A DNA stretch of 64,000 nt from Shewanella loihica PV-4 (GTDB taxonomy: Bacteria; Pseudomonadota; Gammaproteobacteria; Enterobacterales; Shewanellaceae). The notes below the pieces were generated by a model. It was given only the letters and a program-made list of their open reading frames with translations, was not told where the DNA came from and made no database searches. The position numbers and the translations under genes are program-made. The stretch is taken from contig NC_009092.1 in NCBI RefSeq assembly GCF_000016065.1, positions 4,340,001-4,404,000 of the forward strand, given 5' to 3'. Below, in pieces: positions 43,298-52,508 of this stretch; the first letter of the stretch is position 1; the number at the start of each line of letters is the position of its first letter.

Positions 43298-43759
43298 ATG
43301 TACACCACAAGTATCGAGCATCACACCCAACTGAGCGATGAGCTCATCGACACCCTGATTGGCCTGAGCCAGGAGGTGCCCGAATTCGACGGCCGTCATC
43401 GTGCTGAAGACTATCAAGCGCGCCTGGGCGGCAAGACGTTTCTGGTGCAGCTGATCCGCATTGAGGGCGAGTTGGCGGGCTACAAGATAGGCTATGGCGA
43501 GACCAATGGTGAGTTCTATAGCTGGCTGGGCGCTATTCTGCCTGAGTTTCGTCAGCTGGGGCTGGCCAAGGCATTGATGCAAGATCAGGAAAGCTGGGCC
43601 AAGACACAGGGCTTCAACACCCTGGCGGTGAAGACCTATAACCGCTTCGCCAACATGTTGCAGCTGCTGATCCAGCAGGGCTACAAGATCGCCGGATTGG
43701 AAAATACCGCGGCCAATATCGATGATAACAAGTTGGTTTTAAACAAGTTACTGAGCTAG
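43298..43759 (+). CDS. GNAT family N-acetyltransferase
   Basis: 153 residues. The acetyl-CoA site is visible as FYSWLGAILPEFRQLGLAKALMQDQESWA (Q/RxxGxA/G variant QLGLAKA), followed by LAVKTYNRFANMLQLLIQQGYKIAG typical of small GNAT enzymes. Substrate unknown. Stands alone between yhhQ and ryhB. Confidence 0.88.
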   Translation: MYTTSIEHHTQLSDELIDTLIGLSQEVPEFDGRHRAEDYQARLGGKTFLVQLIRIEGELAGYKIGYGETNGEFYSWLGAILPEFRQLGLAKALMQDQESWAKTQGFNTLAVKTYNRFANMLQLLIQQGYKIAGLENTAANIDDNKLVLNKLLS

Positions 43760-43794
43760 AGCCTGTTGATCGTGAATCTTTACACGATAAAAGC

Positions 43795-43823
43795 TTGCAA
43801 ACCTAAATGATAATTATTACTAT
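43795..43823 (+). promoter_or_regulatory. ryhB promoter (-35 TTGCAA, -10 TACTAT)
   Basis: TTGCAA (43795-43800) and TACTAT (43818-43823) are separated by 17 bases, placing the start of transcription near 43830. Confidence 0.65.
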
Positions 43824-43824
43824 T
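43806..43824 (+). promoter_or_regulatory. Fur box over the ryhB promoter
   Basis: AATGATAATTATTACTATT closely follows the Fur consensus GATAATGATAATCATTATC and overlaps the spacer and -10 element, so iron-loaded Fur would block the promoter. Confidence 0.8.
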
Positions 43825-43829
43825 TAGAT

Positions 43830-43948
43830 GCGTTCCAAAACTCAGTCTGTTTTAAGCACTTCATCTCTGCTTACAATGATGAGTTCGCAAGCACAACATT
43901 GCTCACACACTCTTTGTGGCCGGAATATTAGTATTCCGGCTCTTTTTT
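43830..43948 (+). ncRNA. ryhB: RyhB-type iron-responsive small RNA
   Basis: About 119 nt. The conserved RyhB core is visible as AAGCACAACATTGCTCACA (43890-43908; Escherichia coli has AAGCACGACATTGCTCACA). It lies between a Fur-regulated promoter and a strong terminator, the expected layout. RyhB pairs through this core, with Hfq, to mRNAs of iron-using proteins and reduces them when iron is scarce. The short open frame read through it (43828-44025) runs past the terminator and is spurious. The 5' end is inferred from the promoter. Confidence 0.9.
43919..43948 (+). terminator. ryhB terminator
   Basis: GCCGGAATA / TATTCCGGC, loop TTAG, then TCTTTTTT. Confidence 0.92.
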
Positions 43949-44021
43949 ATCTAAAGTCCAGGCTTATCAGGGAATCTTTACGAATCCCTAAGCCTTACCA
44001 ATCACTATGCCTTACGTATCC

Positions 44022-46163
44022 CTAGGCCTCTCGCGCCTTCTTATCTAGCGCACTTGAGAAATGCAGCCCCTCGTAGGGCGGATTGAACTGATCGTCGATC
44101 GCCTTATGGTACAGGCCTATGGTAAACAGGGTGCCCTTGCCGACCGTGGAGCTGACCTCTATGGTGCCGCCGATCCGCTTGATGATGCCGTAGCTTAGCG
44201 ACAGCCCCAATCCGGTACCGTCCTGACGCGTGGTATAGAAAGGATCGAAGATGCGCCCCAGTTGCTCCTCGGGGATCCCCTTACCCTCATCTTCCACCTC
44301 TATCTTGACCCCTATGGGCTCACCGCCCTGGACCCAGTCGTAGGTGCGGATCCAGATGCGTCCCTGTCCATCCATGGCATGGGCGGCGTTGACCACCAGG
44401 TTGATCAGCACCTGCAATAGCTGAGGACGATTGACCTCGATAGGATAACTGGCGTTGAGATCCTGGATCAGCACCACCTCCTGCTTCTTGATGGAGTGAC
44501 GCACCAGAATGGCCATCTCCTCGACGATAGGCGTGAGCTGATGCATCTCCAGCGGCGCGTTAAATTCGCCGGGACGACTGTATTGCAACAGGCTGCGAAT
44601 GATGGTGCTGATACGCCCCACCTGCTCGATGACGATATCAATCTCTTCCTCAACATCCTCGGCCTTGTCGCCCAGCTCAGACTTCAGCAGCTCCATGTTA
44701 CCCAGGATAACCGCCGTCGGATTGTTGATCTCATGGGCGATACCTGCCGTCAACTCACCCAGGGCGGTCAACTTCTCGTTGGTCACCAGCTGCTGGCGAG
44801 TCTCGTTCAGCAGGGCAACGTTACGCTGCAGCTCCTCTGTCTTCTCCTGCAGACTGCGGGTACGCTCCTCGACCTTGACCTCAAGCTGCTCTGCCGCCGC
44901 CTGGATCTGCGAGTTGCGTCGCTGCAACAGGTCCAGCATGCGGTCGAACTGCTCGGCCAGATTCGCCAGCTCGTTGTCGCGCTCCAGCCCCAGAGAACCG
45001 ATTCTCAGGTTACGCCCCGACTGCACCGCCTTCACCACATGGTGAATACGCTCGATCGGCTGTAGCAGGCTGTAGGCGCCACGGTAGACCAGCAGGCCAG
45101 AGACCAGCAGCACCAACATGAGGATAGTGCCCAGCTCTATGATGTTCAGCAGATAGTTATGAATAAAGGGAGATTCGGAAAATCCCGTGTAGATCATGCC
45201 AATACGCTCACCGCGAATATCCTTGAGCGGCGCATAGGCGGAGATAAACCAGTCGTTGTAGACGAAGGCGCGGTCGACCCACAGCAGCCCCTGCACTAAC
45301 ACCTTCTGACGCACCTCTTCCGACACCAGACTACCCAGCGCTCGGCCGCGCTTCTCGCTGTCCTGGGGGAAGAAGTTCAGCGGCACGTTAGTGCTGATGC
45401 GTGTGTTATCGAGGAAGATGGTTACCGTGCCGATGGAGCGCTCTGGCAGCGTGCCCTTGTCATAAACCAGGTCACGAATATGGTCCACGATGCGAATGTC
45501 GCGATTAAGCAAGATGCCGCCGTCCAGATACCAGCCCACTGTGCCATCGCTGCCGAGGATCGGCAGCAGGCTGCGACTGAGCATGCCGCGCTTCTCCACA
45601 TCCTTGCTCGGCTTCTGGGATCTTGGGGTGTCCACCAGGGTGATCACCGCCTCCTGCTCCAGGTTGGGTGCCAAACGGGCCAGACGCTGGGGCTGCAACA
45701 CCATTAAACCCGAGAAGGGCTGATTGTCCTGTATCTTGGGCAGCATCACCCTAAGATCCGGGTCCTGGGCCGCCTCGGAGACGCTGATCAGCCTGAGGAA
45801 GTCCAGGTCGAGCTCGGCCTGCTTTTGCTTGAGCAGCTCGGCCAGCTGAGTTCTGGCGGCCTTGCTGTCGGTATCGAGATCGCGAAATTCGTTTTGAAAC
45901 TCCCAGGAGGCGCGCACCAGCTCGAGCTGATTTTCCTGCTTCTCCTGCACAGAGATCAGTGTGTTGCTGGCAACGGTAAGGTCGGCCTTCACCTTCATGA
46001 AGAGCTGTTTGCCCGTGTAGCTGATGTTCCAGTAGATGGTGATGAACACCAGGCTCACCAAGGTCAGCAAGATGGGCAGCAGGGTAAGGATCAAGATGCG
46101 ATAACGCACCTTGGCCTGCAGCTGCTGCCAGTTGACACCAAAGAGACGCGAGAAAAAAGACAC
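44022..46163 (-). CDS. membrane sensor histidine kinase with periplasmic sensor and HAMP
   Basis: About 713 residues from GTG 46163 (AGGAAG upstream, 2 bp after the regulator stop); a longer frame overlaps the regulator. Order: membrane helix (ILILTLLPILLTLVSLVFIT), periplasmic double-Cache-like sensor, second helix (GTILMLVLLVSGLLVYRG), HAMP, coiled coil, HisKA with phospho-accepting His in GELTAGIAHEINNPTAVILG, and ATPase with LVNAAHAMDG, DEGKGIPEEQLGRIFDPFYT and GTGLGLSLSYGI. Its partner is the sigma54 activator encoded just upstream. Signal unknown; the tup operon suggests an oxyanion or metal-related cue (inference). Confidence 0.93.
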   Translation of the reverse strand: MSFFSRLFGVNWQQLQAKVRYRILILTLLPILLTLVSLVFITIYWNISYTGKQLFMKVKADLTVASNTLISVQEKQENQLELVRASWEFQNEFRDLDTDSKAARTQLAELLKQKQAELDLDFLRLISVSEAAQDPDLRVMLPKIQDNQPFSGLMVLQPQRLARLAPNLEQEAVITLVDTPRSQKPSKDVEKRGMLSRSLLPILGSDGTVGWYLDGGILLNRDIRIVDHIRDLVYDKGTLPERSIGTVTIFLDNTRISTNVPLNFFPQDSEKRGRALGSLVSEEVRQKVLVQGLLWVDRAFVYNDWFISAYAPLKDIRGERIGMIYTGFSESPFIHNYLLNIIELGTILMLVLLVSGLLVYRGAYSLLQPIERIHHVVKAVQSGRNLRIGSLGLERDNELANLAEQFDRMLDLLQRRNSQIQAAAEQLEVKVEERTRSLQEKTEELQRNVALLNETRQQLVTNEKLTALGELTAGIAHEINNPTAVILGNMELLKSELGDKAEDVEEEIDIVIEQVGRISTIIRSLLQYSRPGEFNAPLEMHQLTPIVEEMAILVRHSIKKQEVVLIQDLNASYPIEVNRPQLLQVLINLVVNAAHAMDGQGRIWIRTYDWVQGGEPIGVKIEVEDEGKGIPEEQLGRIFDPFYTTRQDGTGLGLSLSYGIIKRIGGTIEVSSTVGKGTLFTIGLYHKAIDDQFNPPYEGLHFSSALDKKAREA

Positions 46164-46165
46164 GG

Positions 46166-47548
46166 TTATTCTTCCTCGAGATGATTGAGTTCGAACCACT
46201 CTTTATATTTACGATCCAGTGTCTTACGGGAAACCCCTAGATCGCGCGCGGCGGCAGACTTGTTGCCCTGATGCAGGTCGACCACTGAGGTCACATGGTG
46301 TTTCTCAACTTCCTTGAGCGACCAATCCAGCGGATAACCCAGCTCGCCGGTTGCCTCTGATTTAGGCTGCTGTTTCCAATATTCCGCCGGTGGCTTACCC
46401 AGCAAAATACAGCGCTCTATCATGTTGCGCAGCTCACGGATGTTGCCCGGCCACTCATGCTGTTGCAGCTTGAGCATATCCTCGTGGCTCCACACCACCT
46501 CTTTAACCCCCAGCTCGGCGGCCAACAGGCGGGTGAAGTGATGGGTCAGCTCCACCACATCTTCGGGGCGCTCCCGCAGCGGGGGTATCACTATGTCTAA
46601 TACGTTGAGTCGATAGAAGAGATCACGCCTGAAGTTACCGGCCTCCACCTCATCCGCCAGCTTGCGGTTGGTGGCCGCCAGCACCCGGACATCGATATTG
46701 ATCTCCTTCTCGCTGCCCACGGGGCGTATGGTGCGCTGCTCCAGCACCCTAAGCAGAGCCGTCTGCATCTTGAGCGGCATCTCGCCTATCTCGTCGAGGA
46801 AGATGGTGCCGCCCGAGGCGAAGCTGAATAAACCTTCACGGTTGCCCTTGGCGCCGGTGAAGGAACCAGCCGCATGACCGAAGAGTTCACTCTCCAGCAG
46901 TTCGGGAGCGATGGCGCCACAGTTGACCGGTACAAAGGGCCCCTGACGACCGCTGAGCAGATGCAGCTGTCTGGCCACCAGCTCCTTACCCGTGCCCGAT
47001 TCGCCTTCGATCAGAATTACCGCATTGGTGGGTGCCACCCGCTCGATCACATGTTTCACCTCCATCATGGCATCGCTGCTGCCTATGATGGTGGAGGATT
47101 GGCCGATGGAGACCTCGCGGCGCAGCATGAGGTTTTCGCGCTTGAGCAGGCGACGTTCGATGCAGCGGTCAACCGCCTTCATCATCTGCTCCAGGTGGAA
47201 GGGTTTCATAATAAAGTCAGAGGCGCCGGCGCGCAGCGCCTTGATGGCCACGTCCATATCGGCATAGCCCGTCATGAAGATGATGTCTGAGCGCCGCTCC
47301 TGATCGCTCAGCGCCTCGTCCCACTCGATGCCGGAACGACCCGGCAGGCGGATATCGACGATCAGCAGATCGAAGTGACAGCGGCTCCTGAGCTGCTCGG
47401 CATCTTCGACGCTACCTGCGGTTTCCACCAGGGCGAACTTCTTCGACAGCGCCTTCTTCAGGAAGCTGCGCATGCCCGGCTCATCGTCGACGATTAGCAC
47501 AGATACGGCGGATGGTAGGGGCTTCATCTCTTTATTAGGCTGGCTCAT
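46166..47548 (-). CDS. sigma54-dependent NtrC-family response regulator
   Basis: About 460 residues from ATG 47548 (MSQPNKEMKPLPS). Receiver domain VSVLIVDDEPGMRSFLKKAL with phospho-Asp in LLIVDIRLPGRSG; AAA+ domain with Walker A GESGTGKE, the sigma54-contact loop reading GSFTGA (Ser for the usual Ala), Walker B GGTIFLDEIGEM, arginine finger region FRRDLFYRLNV; and a Fis-type helix-turn-helix NKSAAARDLGVSRKTLDRKY. It activates sigma54 promoters. The divergent tupA gene carries such a promoter, so it is the likely target. Confidence 0.94.
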   Translation of the reverse strand: MSQPNKEMKPLPSAVSVLIVDDEPGMRSFLKKALSKKFALVETAGSVEDAEQLRSRCHFDLLIVDIRLPGRSGIEWDEALSDQERRSDIIFMTGYADMDVAIKALRAGASDFIMKPFHLEQMMKAVDRCIERRLLKRENLMLRREVSIGQSSTIIGSSDAMMEVKHVIERVAPTNAVILIEGESGTGKELVARQLHLLSGRQGPFVPVNCGAIAPELLESELFGHAAGSFTGAKGNREGLFSFASGGTIFLDEIGEMPLKMQTALLRVLEQRTIRPVGSEKEINIDVRVLAATNRKLADEVEAGNFRRDLFYRLNVLDIVIPPLRERPEDVVELTHHFTRLLAAELGVKEVVWSHEDMLKLQQHEWPGNIRELRNMIERCILLGKPPAEYWKQQPKSEATGELGYPLDWSLKEVEKHHVTSVVDLHQGNKSAAARDLGVSRKTLDRKYKEWFELNHLEEE

Positions 47549-47644
47549 ATTGTCTTCTTTTGGACATTTTGACTCATATTGAACAGATTCTAGCATCAAA
47601 CCTCGGCCAATTGGTCACCCTGAACCAGTAGAATCACGCTCTGG

Positions 47645-47655
47645 GACATTATGTC
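47645..47655. promoter_or_regulatory. candidate activator site GACATTATGTC
   Basis: A perfect 11-bp palindrome about 80-90 bp upstream of the sigma54 promoter, in the position expected for an enhancer bound by the adjacent NtrC-type regulator. Binding is inferred. Confidence 0.4.
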
Positions 47656-47732
47656 TGGCGACAATTTGCCGAGCTTGCGATCTGCTTCACACTTTGTTGG
47701 CAACTTGTGAGCTTTTTTTACAGATAATGGAT

Positions 47733-47749
47733 TTGGCACTGTTTTTGCT
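47733..47749 (+). promoter_or_regulatory. sigma54 promoter of the tup-mob-moa operon
   Basis: TTGGCACTGTTTTTGCT has GG at 47735-47736 and GC at 47747-47748, exactly ten bases between, and matches YTGGCACNNNNNTTGCW. Transcription would begin near 47760, about 65 bp before tupA. Confidence 0.85.
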
Positions 47750-47825
47750 GAAACAGAGTCGTTATTCACACAATCGGCGTGATACCGGCAACATCACGCA
47801 AACCAGCAGATGCCAAGGAGCAAAA

Positions 47826-48638
47826 ATGCTAAAGCTAAAATCGATACTCAGCCTAGCGATCGTCGCCAGTGCCCTAACATTAACCTCAGCCCAGGCAGAA
47901 GAGATCATTAAACTGGCCACCACCACCAGCACAGAAAACTCTGGCCTACTCAAGCACCTACTGCCTAAGTTCGAGCAGGAGTCTGGCTACAAGGTTCAGG
48001 TTATCGCCACAGGCACGGGTAAGGCCCTCAAGCTGGCTCGCCAGGGCGACGTGGACGTGGTGATGACTCACGCCCCAGCTGCCGAAGCCAAATTCGTTAA
48101 CGAAGGCTACGGCATACTGCCACGCGGCATCATGGAAAACGATTTTGTGATCTTGGGCCCGAAAAATGACCCAGCTAAGATCCGTAGCAGTAAGACAGCC
48201 GAAGAGGCCTTTGCTAAAATAGCCGACTCTGGCGCGGGCTTCGTCTCTCGCGGTGACAACTCTGGTACCAACATGAAAGAGTTGATCATCTGGAAAGGCG
48301 CCAAGGTTGAGCCAACATTTAACGGCTACCGCGCCGTGGGCCAAGGCATGGGTAAGACACTGCTGATGGCCAACGAGCTACAAGCCTACACACTATCTGA
48401 CCGCGGCACTTTCGTGGCCTACAAGGCGAAGCTAGATCTCGCGGTTGACTATGATGGCGGTAAGACACTGGCGAATCCTTATCAAATCATGTTGATCAAC
48501 CCTGAGAAATACCCAGATCTTAACCACAAAGGTGCTAAGGCGCTGAGTGACTGGCTGATCGGCAACGAAGCCCAAGGCATGATTAACAGCTACACCGTAC
48601 AGGGTGAGCAACTATTTAAGGCAACATATAGCGAATGA
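47826..48638 (+). CDS. tupA: tungstate ABC transporter substrate-binding protein TupA
   Basis: 270 residues from ATG 47826 (AGGAGC upstream); the longer frame passes through the promoter. Signal peptide LSLAIVASALTLTSAQA, then the TupA hallmark KLATTTSTENSGLLKHLLPK, followed by GTGKALKLARQGDVDVVMTH and FVSRGDNSGTNMKELIIWK. TupA binds tungstate (and molybdate) in the periplasm. First gene of tupA-tupB-tupC-mobA-mobB/moeA-moaA; its stop overlaps the tupB start (ATGA). Confidence 0.94.
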   Translation: MLKLKSILSLAIVASALTLTSAQAEEIIKLATTTSTENSGLLKHLLPKFEQESGYKVQVIATGTGKALKLARQGDVDVVMTHAPAAEAKFVNEGYGILPRGIMENDFVILGPKNDPAKIRSSKTAEEAFAKIADSGAGFVSRGDNSGTNMKELIIWKGAKVEPTFNGYRAVGQGMGKTLLMANELQAYTLSDRGTFVAYKAKLDLAVDYDGGKTLANPYQIMLINPEKYPDLNHKGAKALSDWLIGNEAQGMINSYTVQGEQLFKATYSE

Positions 48639-49342
48639 GTGAAGGCTGGTTAGCCCTAATACAGCAGGCGTTGAGCCTGCTGTTTTCATTAGATCCCGAT
48701 GTTTGGTCTATCGTCAGCGTCTCCTTTTCTGTCTCTCTGGCTGCGCTGGCGATCACCCTTATTCCCTCTATGATACTGGGCTTCGTGCTGGCCTTCGCCC
48801 GTTTTCCCGGACGCTGGTTTGCAACGAATCTGGTACAGACGACCCAATCTATCCCCACAGTGGTGATCGGCCTCTTGGTCTATCTGATGCTTACCCGCAT
48901 GGGCCCCCTGGGGGATCTTAAATGGCTATTTACCCAGAAAGGCATGATACTGGGACAGATGATGATCTGCGCCCCCGTGTTAATCGCCATGAGTCAGGCC
49001 GCCTTTACCAGCGTGGACAAGCGTGCCTGGGAAACCTCACGCACCTTAGGTGCCTCCTGGCTGCGTTCCGTCTGGCTGGTGTGCCGCGAACTCAAAGTAC
49101 CGCTGTTGATGGCCATAGTCGCGGCCTTTAGCCGCATTCTCACCGAGGTGGGTTGTTCCATGATGGTGGGCGGCAACATCGCCGGCGTCACCCGCAATAT
49201 CCCCACCGCCATTGCCCTGGAAACCAGTAAGGGCGACTTCGCCCAGGCTATCGCCCTGGGACTGGTACTGCTTATTCTGGCCTTAGTGCTTAACTTCACG
49301 CTCGGCACCCTCAGAGGCAGAGCCGAACCTAGGAGCCTATAG
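48635..49342 (+). CDS. tupB: tungstate ABC transporter permease TupB
   Basis: 235 residues with about six membrane helices (SIVSVSFSVSLAALAITLIP; TVVIGLLVYLMLT; AIALGLVLLILALVLNFTL). The ATPase-contact loop WETSRTLGASWLRSVWLVC is the EAA-type motif. ATG overlaps the tupA stop. It forms the channel with TupC as motor. Confidence 0.93.
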   Translation: MSEGWLALIQQALSLLFSLDPDVWSIVSVSFSVSLAALAITLIPSMILGFVLAFARFPGRWFATNLVQTTQSIPTVVIGLLVYLMLTRMGPLGDLKWLFTQKGMILGQMMICAPVLIAMSQAAFTSVDKRAWETSRTLGASWLRSVWLVCRELKVPLLMAIVAAFSRILTEVGCSMMVGGNIAGVTRNIPTAIALETSKGDFAQAIALGLVLLILALVLNFTLGTLRGRAEPRSL

Positions 49343-49344
49343 CC

Positions 49345-50061
49345 ATGGTCAAGATCATCGCCAACAACATAGAGATGCGTTTCGGCAGCCGCCTGCTGTA
49401 CCGTTTCGATCGCCTCAGCCTAGCTCAGCACCAGACCATACACCTGCAGGGCGACAACGGCAGCGGCAAAACCACACTGATGAAGATGCTGGCAGGCCTG
49501 CAGGCGCCAAGTAGTGGCGAGATCCACACAGAAGGTTTCGCCCCCAATCCATGGTGGCGCCGCAACCCTTTGCTGGGCAAGGCGGTCTATCTGCATCAAC
49601 ACCCCTATCTGTTTGACGGCAGCGTGGCCTACAACCTCAACTATGTGCAGCCCCTTTGCGACATGACGGAGCAGGAGATCGCCTCGCGTACCCAGACGGC
49701 TATCGAGATGGCCCAGCTGGGCAGCCTGCTCAACCAGAGAGCCGCCAGCCTCTCCGGCGGCGAGCGCCAACGTCTTGCCATCGCCCGCGCCTGGATCATG
49801 CGTCCACGCCTGCTGATGCTGGACGAACCTACCTCCAACATGGACAAGCTGTCCCAGCAGCTGGTACTGACCATGGTCAGCCACCTGAAACAACAAGGCA
49901 CAGGCATGCTGATCAGCAGCCATCAAAGCTGTTCACTCACCGGCCTGTGCGAGCAGACCTGGCAGATCCAGGCACAAGCAATTCAGGTAAGCCCGTCGAC
50001 TCTCGATGAGCGCCCCTTCACCCCATCACAGCAGGAGCTGAGATATGTCACCGCAAATTGA
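49345..50061 (+). CDS. tupC: tungstate ABC transporter ATPase TupC
   Basis: 238 residues. Walker [11 protein letters not shown]-loop [10 protein letters not shown], signature LSGGERQR, Walker [14 protein letters not shown], switch His in ISSHQ. The tupB end supplies AGGAGC as ribosome site. It overlaps mobA by 17 bases, so import and cofactor genes are translationally linked. Confidence 0.93.
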   Translation: MVKIIANNIEMRFGSRLLYRFDRLSLAQHQTIHLQGDNGSGKTTLMKMLAGLQAPSSGEIHTEGFAPNPWWRRNPLLGKAVYLHQHPYLFDGSVAYNLNYVQPLCDMTEQEIASRTQTAIEMAQLGSLLNQRAASLSGGERQRLAIARAWIMRPRLLMLDEPTSNMDKLSQQLVLTMVSHLKQQGTGMLISSHQSCSLTGLCEQTWQIQAQAIQVSPSTLDERPFTPSQQELRYVTAN

Positions 50062-50635
50062 TGCCGTGATCCTTGCCGGCGGCATGGCCAGACGCATGGG
50101 CGGCAACGATAAGGGACTGGTCGAACTCAACGATCAGCCGATGATAAAACACGCAATCGACAGGATAAAACCTCAGGTTAAGCAGATCCTGATCAACGCA
50201 AATCGCAACCAGAATCGCTATGCTGAGTTCGGTTACCCAGTATTGAGTGACGAAGACTCGGGTTATTTAGGGCCGCTGGCCGGCATGATCACCGCAATGG
50301 GGCAGACCCAGGCCGACTACCTTCTGGTAGTACCCTGCGACTGCCCGCTGCTGCCGACGGATCTGGTGCAGCGTATGCTGGCGGCGATCACCGCAGAAGA
50401 CGCCGAGATGGCGGTGGCCAGCGACGGTAAACGAGAACAACCTGTGGTGTTACTGATGAAGCCCGCGCTGCGAGGGTCGATGAAGGCCTTCTTGGATGCC
50501 GGCGAGCGTAAGATCGATTTCTGGTACGCCAAACACCACTGCGTGGTGTGTGACTTCTCCGATCAGCCCAACGCCTTCGTGAACGTCAACACGCCAGAAC
50601 AAAAACAACAACTTTCCGAGGCAATTGCCCACTAA
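50045..50635 (+). CDS. mobA: molybdenum cofactor guanylyltransferase MobA
   Basis: 196 residues. Nucleotide-binding start [20 protein letters not shown], then [17 protein letters not shown] and [17 protein letters not shown], all MobA hallmarks. It transfers GMP from GTP to molybdopterin, making the bis-MGD cofactor of DMSO-reductase-type enzymes. AGGAG sits ten bases upstream, inside tupC. Confidence 0.95.
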   Translation: MSPQIDAVILAGGMARRMGGNDKGLVELNDQPMIKHAIDRIKPQVKQILINANRNQNRYAEFGYPVLSDEDSGYLGPLAGMITAMGQTQADYLLVVPCDCPLLPTDLVQRMLAAITAEDAEMAVASDGKREQPVVLLMKPALRGSMKAFLDAGERKIDFWYAKHHCVVCDFSDQPNAFVNVNTPEQKQQLSEAIAH

Positions 50636-50649
50636 AAATAGAGGTGTAC

Positions 50650-52449
50650 ATGAGCGTACCGTTTAACAATCCACTGCCGATCCCCGTCCTCGGATTTTGC
50701 GCCTACAGTGGCACAGGCAAGACGACCCTGCTGAAAAAGCTGATCCCCGAACTCAATCGTCGAGGCCTGCGGCTAGCCGTTGTCAAACATGCTCATCACA
50801 ACTTCGATGTGGATATTCCCGGTAAGGACAGCTACGAGATGCGCAAGGCCGGTGCCCGCCAGATGCTGGTCGCCTCCCATGTGCGTTGGGCGCTGATGAC
50901 AGAAGATCCGGTAGAGGATGCGCCCGAGCTGCCCCACCTGCTGGCGCAAATTGAAGCCGACAAGGTGGATATCGTCCTGGTAGAGGGCTTCAAGAAGCTG
51001 GCCCTGCCTAAGGTGGAGCTGCACCGCGCCGCCCACGGCAAGCCCTTTATCCACCCCCATGACGAGCACATTCAAGCCATCGCCTGCTGCGACGATACCG
51101 AGCTGCCCTCAGATCTCAGACGCCTAGATATCAACGATGTGGGCCAGATAGCCGACTTCGTCATCGAATACGCCAACAACTGGCGCCCCAGCACACCATC
51201 GCTCCCCCTCGCCCCCGAGTGCGGATGCGAGCTGGACACCAGCAAGACGCTGTCGGTGAGACAAGGGATAGATAAAATTCTTTCTTACGTCACGCCTGTG
51301 TCGGCCACCGAAGAGGTCGCCATTGACGACAGCACTGACAGGGTACTGGCTCAAGATGCCATCTCGCCGGTAGACGTGCCACAGCACACCAATTCGGCGA
51401 TGGATGGCTTCGCGTTTGCCTACTCAGACCCCATGTTAGACAGCTACACTCTGGTAGGCGATGTGATGGCCGGTCATAGCTATCAGGGCACACTCAACCT
51501 AGGTGAAGCCGTGCGCATCATGACAGGTGCCCCCATGCCGGACGGCGCCGATACGGTGCAGATGAAGGAAATGGCCGAAGACAGCGGCGACAGCGTCCGC
51601 TTCCAGGGTAACATTCGCCTGGGGCAACACGTGCGCCAAGCCGGTGAAGACATCGCCAAGGAGCAGACCGCCCTGAGCGCCGGACACAGACTCAAGGCCG
51701 CCCATCAAGGCATGCTGGCCTCCTTGGGCTTTGGCAAGCTGCCCGTATATCGCCGCCCTAAGGTCGCCGTCTTCTCCACTGGCGACGAGGTGTGTCAGCC
51801 GGGCGAGCCCTTAAAGCCAAACTGCATATACGACTCCAACCGCTTCACCATCAAGTCCATGGTGAAACAGCTAGGCTGTGAGGTGATCGATCTCGGCATC
51901 CTGGAAGATAACGAATCAGCCCTGGTCGACGCCCTACAAGGCGCGGCGCAGCAGGCCGATGTGGTGATAAGCTCAGGCGGCGTCTCGGTGGGCGATGCCG
52001 ACTTTATCAAATTGGCGCTCGCCAAGGTGGGACAGATCAACTTCTGGCGCATCAACATGCGTCCTGGTCGCCCACTGGCCTTCGGTCAGATTGGTGACAG
52101 CCTCTTCTTCGGCCTGCCGGGTAACCCTGTGGCCGTGATGGTCTCCTTCATGCAGTTCGTTCAGCCTGCGCTGCGCAAGTTAGCGGGCGAACTGGAATGG
52201 GCGCCGACCTTAGTGCCCGCCATCGCCGACTGCACCCTACGTAGCCGCACCGGCCGCACCGAGTTTACCCGCGGCGTCTATCATCTGGGCGCTGACGGTC
52301 GCCTGCATGTGACCAGCACAGGCGCGCAGGGTTCGGGCATGTTGAGCTCAATGGTGAAGGGTAACTGCCTTATCGTGATCGCCGAGAAAGACGAGCAGCT
52401 CAACGTGGGTGATACCGTTTATATTCAACCCTTTGCCGATCTCTTATAG
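50650..52449 (+). CDS. MobB-MoeA fusion protein
   Basis: 599 residues from ATG 50650 (AGAGG upstream). Residues 1 to about 180 are MobB: GFCAYSGTGKTTLLKKLIPE (P-loop), KHAHHNFDVDIPGKDSYEMR, DIVLVEGFKK. Residues about 200 to the end are MoeA: DRVLAQDAISPVDVPQHTNS, AMDGFAFAY, IMTGAPMPDGADTVQMKE, STGDEVCQPGEPL, ISSGGVSVGDADF and GLPGNPVAVMVSF. MoeA inserts molybdate (or tungstate) into adenylated molybdopterin; MobB helps nucleotide attachment. The two are normally separate genes, and fusing them puts metal insertion and GMP addition on one chain. Confidence 0.94.
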   Translation: MSVPFNNPLPIPVLGFCAYSGTGKTTLLKKLIPELNRRGLRLAVVKHAHHNFDVDIPGKDSYEMRKAGARQMLVASHVRWALMTEDPVEDAPELPHLLAQIEADKVDIVLVEGFKKLALPKVELHRAAHGKPFIHPHDEHIQAIACCDDTELPSDLRRLDINDVGQIADFVIEYANNWRPSTPSLPLAPECGCELDTSKTLSVRQGIDKILSYVTPVSATEEVAIDDSTDRVLAQDAISPVDVPQHTNSAMDGFAFAYSDPMLDSYTLVGDVMAGHSYQGTLNLGEAVRIMTGAPMPDGADTVQMKEMAEDSGDSVRFQGNIRLGQHVRQAGEDIAKEQTALSAGHRLKAAHQGMLASLGFGKLPVYRRPKVAVFSTGDEVCQPGEPLKPNCIYDSNRFTIKSMVKQLGCEVIDLGILEDNESALVDALQGAAQQADVVISSGGVSVGDADFIKLALAKVGQINFWRINMRPGRPLAFGQIGDSLFFGLPGNPVAVMVSFMQFVQPALRKLAGELEWAPTLVPAIADCTLRSRTGRTEFTRGVYHLGADGRLHVTSTGAQGSGMLSSMVKGNCLIVIAEKDEQLNVGDTVYIQPFADLL

Positions 52450-52508
52450 TCGACAATGGATTAGCCAGGCGGGTGAGACGAACTCCCCGCCGCCGTAGGT
52501 GATTCTGT

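Noticed and set aside
43828..44025. 65-residue + strand open frame
   Set aside because: It covers the RyhB RNA and continues past its terminator.
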